Of a DNA stretch of 32,581 nt, positions 30,816-32,581 are shown one piece after another. The stretch comes from Anaerolineales bacterium. Lineage in GTDB: Bacteria > Chloroflexota > Anaerolineae > Anaerolineales > DRMV01. The notes below the pieces were generated by a model. It did no database searches. It worked only from the letters and a program-made list of their open reading frames with translations, and was not told the origin of the DNA. The position numbers and the translations under genes are program-made. Every line of letters begins with the position of its first letter. Position 1 is the stretch's first letter. The stretch is taken from positions 1 through 32,581 of the forward strand of contig JALUDX010000141.1 in the NCBI GenBank assembly GCA_027053355.1. The letters are read 5' to 3'.

Positions 30816-31757
30816 ATGCCTCTCTTTCGCCGCGTGTTGCGCTTTGTGCCGCTTGTGCTGTTGCTGATGGTGGGCTTGCGCCCGGTGCGGGCTGCCCAAC
30901 CGCCTCATTTCGCCGTGCTGCAAATTTCGCTCTGGCCCGAATACGACCAGCCGAGCGTGCTGGTGATGTACACTCTGACCTTGCCTGCCGACGCCAAACT
31001 GCCTTTGCCCCTGGAAATTCGTATTCCCGCGCGGGCCGGGCAGCCCCACGCGGTGGCCTTCGAAGGCCCCGGCGGCAACTTAGTCAACGCGGATTTCCGT
31101 TACAGCGCCGACGCCAAGTGGGGCACCATCAGCCTGAGCGCCATGCGCCCCACGGTGCACATTGAGTTTTACGACCCCGCGCTCACCAAAGACGGCGCGC
31201 AGCGCACCTACACCTACCAATGGCCGGGCGGCGTGCAGGTAGACAACTTGCTGCTGGTGGTGCAGCAGCCCGCCGGCGCCACCCAGATGACCATCTCGCC
31301 CGAATTGGGCACGGGCGAGCAGGCCGACGACGGCCTGGTCTACTACCGCGGGGAACTGGGCGCGCTGACCGCAGACCAAACCTTCACCGTGACCATCCGC
31401 TACCAGAAAAAGGACGACACCCTGAGCGTAGACAGCCTTTCCCCCTCCACCGCGCCGCCCGCTTCGAACCAGCCCCCGGCCGGCGAAACCGGCTGGAACA
31501 AAGCCCTGCCGTGGATTGCCACCGCGTTGGGCGTGGTGCTGATTGTGGTGGGGTTGGTGTGGTACTGGTCGAGCACCCGCACCGTGGCCGCGCCCGCCCG
31601 CCGACGCAGCCACAAAACCCGGCGACAACCCATTCCCCCCGAAGCCTTAGCCGCCGATATAGAAGCCGACGACCAGGTGCGCTATTGCCCCCAATGCGGC
31701 GCACGCGCCCACCCCGGCGACCGCTTTTGCCGCATGTGTGGCACGCCGCTGCGCTAA
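30816..31757 (+). CDS. Secreted/membrane protein with C-terminal zinc ribbon, upstream of ccmE
   Basis: 313 residues from ATG 30816, with GAGGGA upstream. The longer in-frame reading starts in a repeat and is rejected. Signal peptide at about 1-27 (VLRFVPLVLLLMVGLRPVRA), then a beta-rich outer domain of about 190 residues without a recognised family. A Ser/Pro/Ala linker leads to a membrane segment (about 231-250) and a basic stop-transfer region (RRRSHKTRRQ). The C-terminal cytoplasmic zinc ribbon is CPQCGARAHPGDRFCRMCGTP. It lies 110 bp before ccmE on the same strand. A role in haem delivery or cytochrome maturation is suggested only by this position. Confidence 0.88.
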   Translation: MPLFRRVLRFVPLVLLLMVGLRPVRAAQPPHFAVLQISLWPEYDQPSVLVMYTLTLPADAKLPLPLEIRIPARAGQPHAVAFEGPGGNLVNADFRYSADAKWGTISLSAMRPTVHIEFYDPALTKDGAQRTYTYQWPGGVQVDNLLLVVQQPAGATQMTISPELGTGEQADDGLVYYRGELGALTADQTFTVTIRYQKKDDTLSVDSLSPSTAPPASNQPPAGETGWNKALPWIATALGVVLIVVGLVWYWSSTRTVAAPARRRSHKTRRQPIPPEALAADIEADDQVRYCPQCGARAHPGDRFCRMCGTPLR

Positions 31758-31867
31758 GCCCTTCCTCTCAAATTCATGCCTTTTTAATTCCCGTATGCCA
31801 AAATGGAAGTGGCGGGGCGTGCCCGCCTGTTTGTTGCATCTCCCCGACCCCAAAGGAGAAAAAGCCG

Positions 31868-32356
31868 ATGAGTGGCCGGACGCGTTTTCTGATTGGCGGT
31901 GCGCTGATTGTGGTCGCCGTGGTGTACCTCATTTTCAGCGCAACCCAGAGCAACGCCCAATACTTCCTGACCGTCGACGAGTTGCTGGCGCGGCAAAACG
32001 AACTGGTCGGCAAAAACGTGCGCATTTCGGGCGCGGTGCTTGGCAACAGCATCCACTACGACCCGCAAAAATTGGATTTGCGCTTCACCATTGCCCACGT
32101 GCCCAGCGACAACAAGTTGATCGAGGCCCAGGGCGGGTTGGCTAAAGTGCTGCATGAAGCCGTAATCGACCCGCAGCGCGCGCACTTGGACGTGGTTTAT
32201 CACGGGCCCCGCCCCGACATGCTCAAAAACGAAGCCCAGGCCATCATCACCGGCCATCTGGGGCAGGATGGCGTCTTCTATGCGGACGAATTGCTGCTCA
32301 AATGCCCTTCGCACTACGAAGACGCGGTGCCCGACCAGGTCGAAGACAAACCCTAA
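31868..32356 (+). CDS. ccmE: Cytochrome c maturation haem chaperone CcmE, CxxxY type
   Basis: 162 residues from ATG 31868, with AAAGGAG about 9 bases upstream. An N-terminal membrane anchor (about 7-26) is followed by an OB-fold domain (YFLTVDELLARQNELVGKNV at the start, and GHLGQDGVFYADELLLK at the end). Classical CcmE binds haem covalently through a histidine in HxxxY. Here the motif is Cys146-Pro-Ser-His149-Tyr150, the CxxxY variant known from some archaea and Desulfovibrio. It carries haem to the cytochrome c ligation machinery on the outer face of the membrane. Other ccm genes would be expected beyond the right edge. Confidence 0.92.
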   Translation: MSGRTRFLIGGALIVVAVVYLIFSATQSNAQYFLTVDELLARQNELVGKNVRISGAVLGNSIHYDPQKLDLRFTIAHVPSDNKLIEAQGGLAKVLHEAVIDPQRAHLDVVYHGPRPDMLKNEAQAIITGHLGQDGVFYADELLLKCPSHYEDAVPDQVEDKP

Positions 32357-32390
32357 CGGCTCACCCCGGTTTAGAGGCAGGGCTTTTCAA

Positions 32391-32581
32391 AAGTTTTACT
32401 CTTCACGCCCTCTCCTCTCTCCCCCCCCTGGCCGCTCCCTTCGTCTTCGCTCCCTTCGTCTTCGCTCCCTTCGTCTTCGCTCCCTTCGTCTTCGCTCCCT
32501 TCGTCTTCGCTCAGGGCGGCGGCCTTCCCCCCTCCCCTCTCCCACGGCGTGGGAGAGGGGAGGGGGGAACAAAAGGGGGGC
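32391..32581. repeat. Tandem 15-bp array and 21-bp hairpin at the right edge
   Basis: Five perfect copies of GCTCCCTTCGTCTTC lie at 32434-32508, followed by GCTCAGGGCGGCGG. Then a 21-bp perfect stem (32525-32545 with 32549-32569, loop GGC) ends the window. The same components occur singly in MITE copies 1 and 3 and at 26076-26146, so the array looks like an expansion of that module. The hairpin could also act at the end of the ccmE transcript, but no U-run follows. Confidence 0.8.

Overview
The window is a GC-rich bacterial chromosome segment that most resembles Chloroflexota, class Anaerolineae. The pointers are a TPR protein with an Ala/Glu-rich tail of LPDWL-type repeats, a FMN-riboswitch-controlled ABC transporter of the RibXY type, a K+-independent membrane pyrophosphatase, a DUF4258/YgiT-type toxin-antitoxin pair and a CxxxY-type CcmE. 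The assignment is inferred from gene content. No rRNA or tRNA gene was seen.

Layout. 1-2452 (minus): 3'-truncated TPR protein whose C-terminal half is a nested repeat array. 3211-5553 (minus): membrane pyrophosphatase with a promoter, a leader hairpin and a terminator. 5933-10012 (minus): Lon protease and folylpolyglutamate synthase. 10506-14969 (plus): glycogen genes glgA, glgC and malQ. 15292-17914 (minus): two glutamate dehydrogenase-family genes from different subfamilies. 18070-18623 (minus): toxin-antitoxin pair. 18817-22016 (minus): gatB and a membrane-anchored trypsin-like protease. 22319-24371 (minus): tilS coupled to a DUF47/PhoU-like gene, divergent from trmFO (24481-25854, plus). 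26230-27024 (plus): FabL-type enoyl-ACP reductase. 27304-30255 (plus): FMN riboswitch, terminator, permease, lipoprotein and ATPase, forming a probable riboflavin importer. 30816-32356 (plus): zinc-ribbon membrane protein and ccmE, probably the start of a cytochrome c maturation locus.

The most unusual content is between the genes. Two families of short non-coding elements end in inverted repeats starting 5'-GTAA and are flanked by 8-bp target duplications, the signature of IS66-type transposition. Family 1 has three copies (2821-3060, 10068-10284, 30355-30595), two with perfect 8-bp duplications and one with 7/8. Family 2 has one intact copy (22076-22302, perfect 12-bp inverted repeats and perfect 8-bp duplication) and many decayed relatives made of CGCGGAT / GCCAAGG / TTCTGTG motifs in almost every intergenic gap. 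No transposase lies in the window, so both look like miniature elements (MITEs) mobilised in trans. One family-1 copy sits inside a family-2 relative. Another sits exactly at the edge of one.

A third recurrent component is a C/T-rich perfect hairpin (15-21 bp stems) and a CCCTTCG-CTTCGCTCAGGG module, which has expanded into a five-unit tandem array at the right end. The FMN riboswitch is also notable: the 5' arm of its terminator is perfectly complementary to eight bases at the start of the aptamer, which gives a simple switching mechanism.
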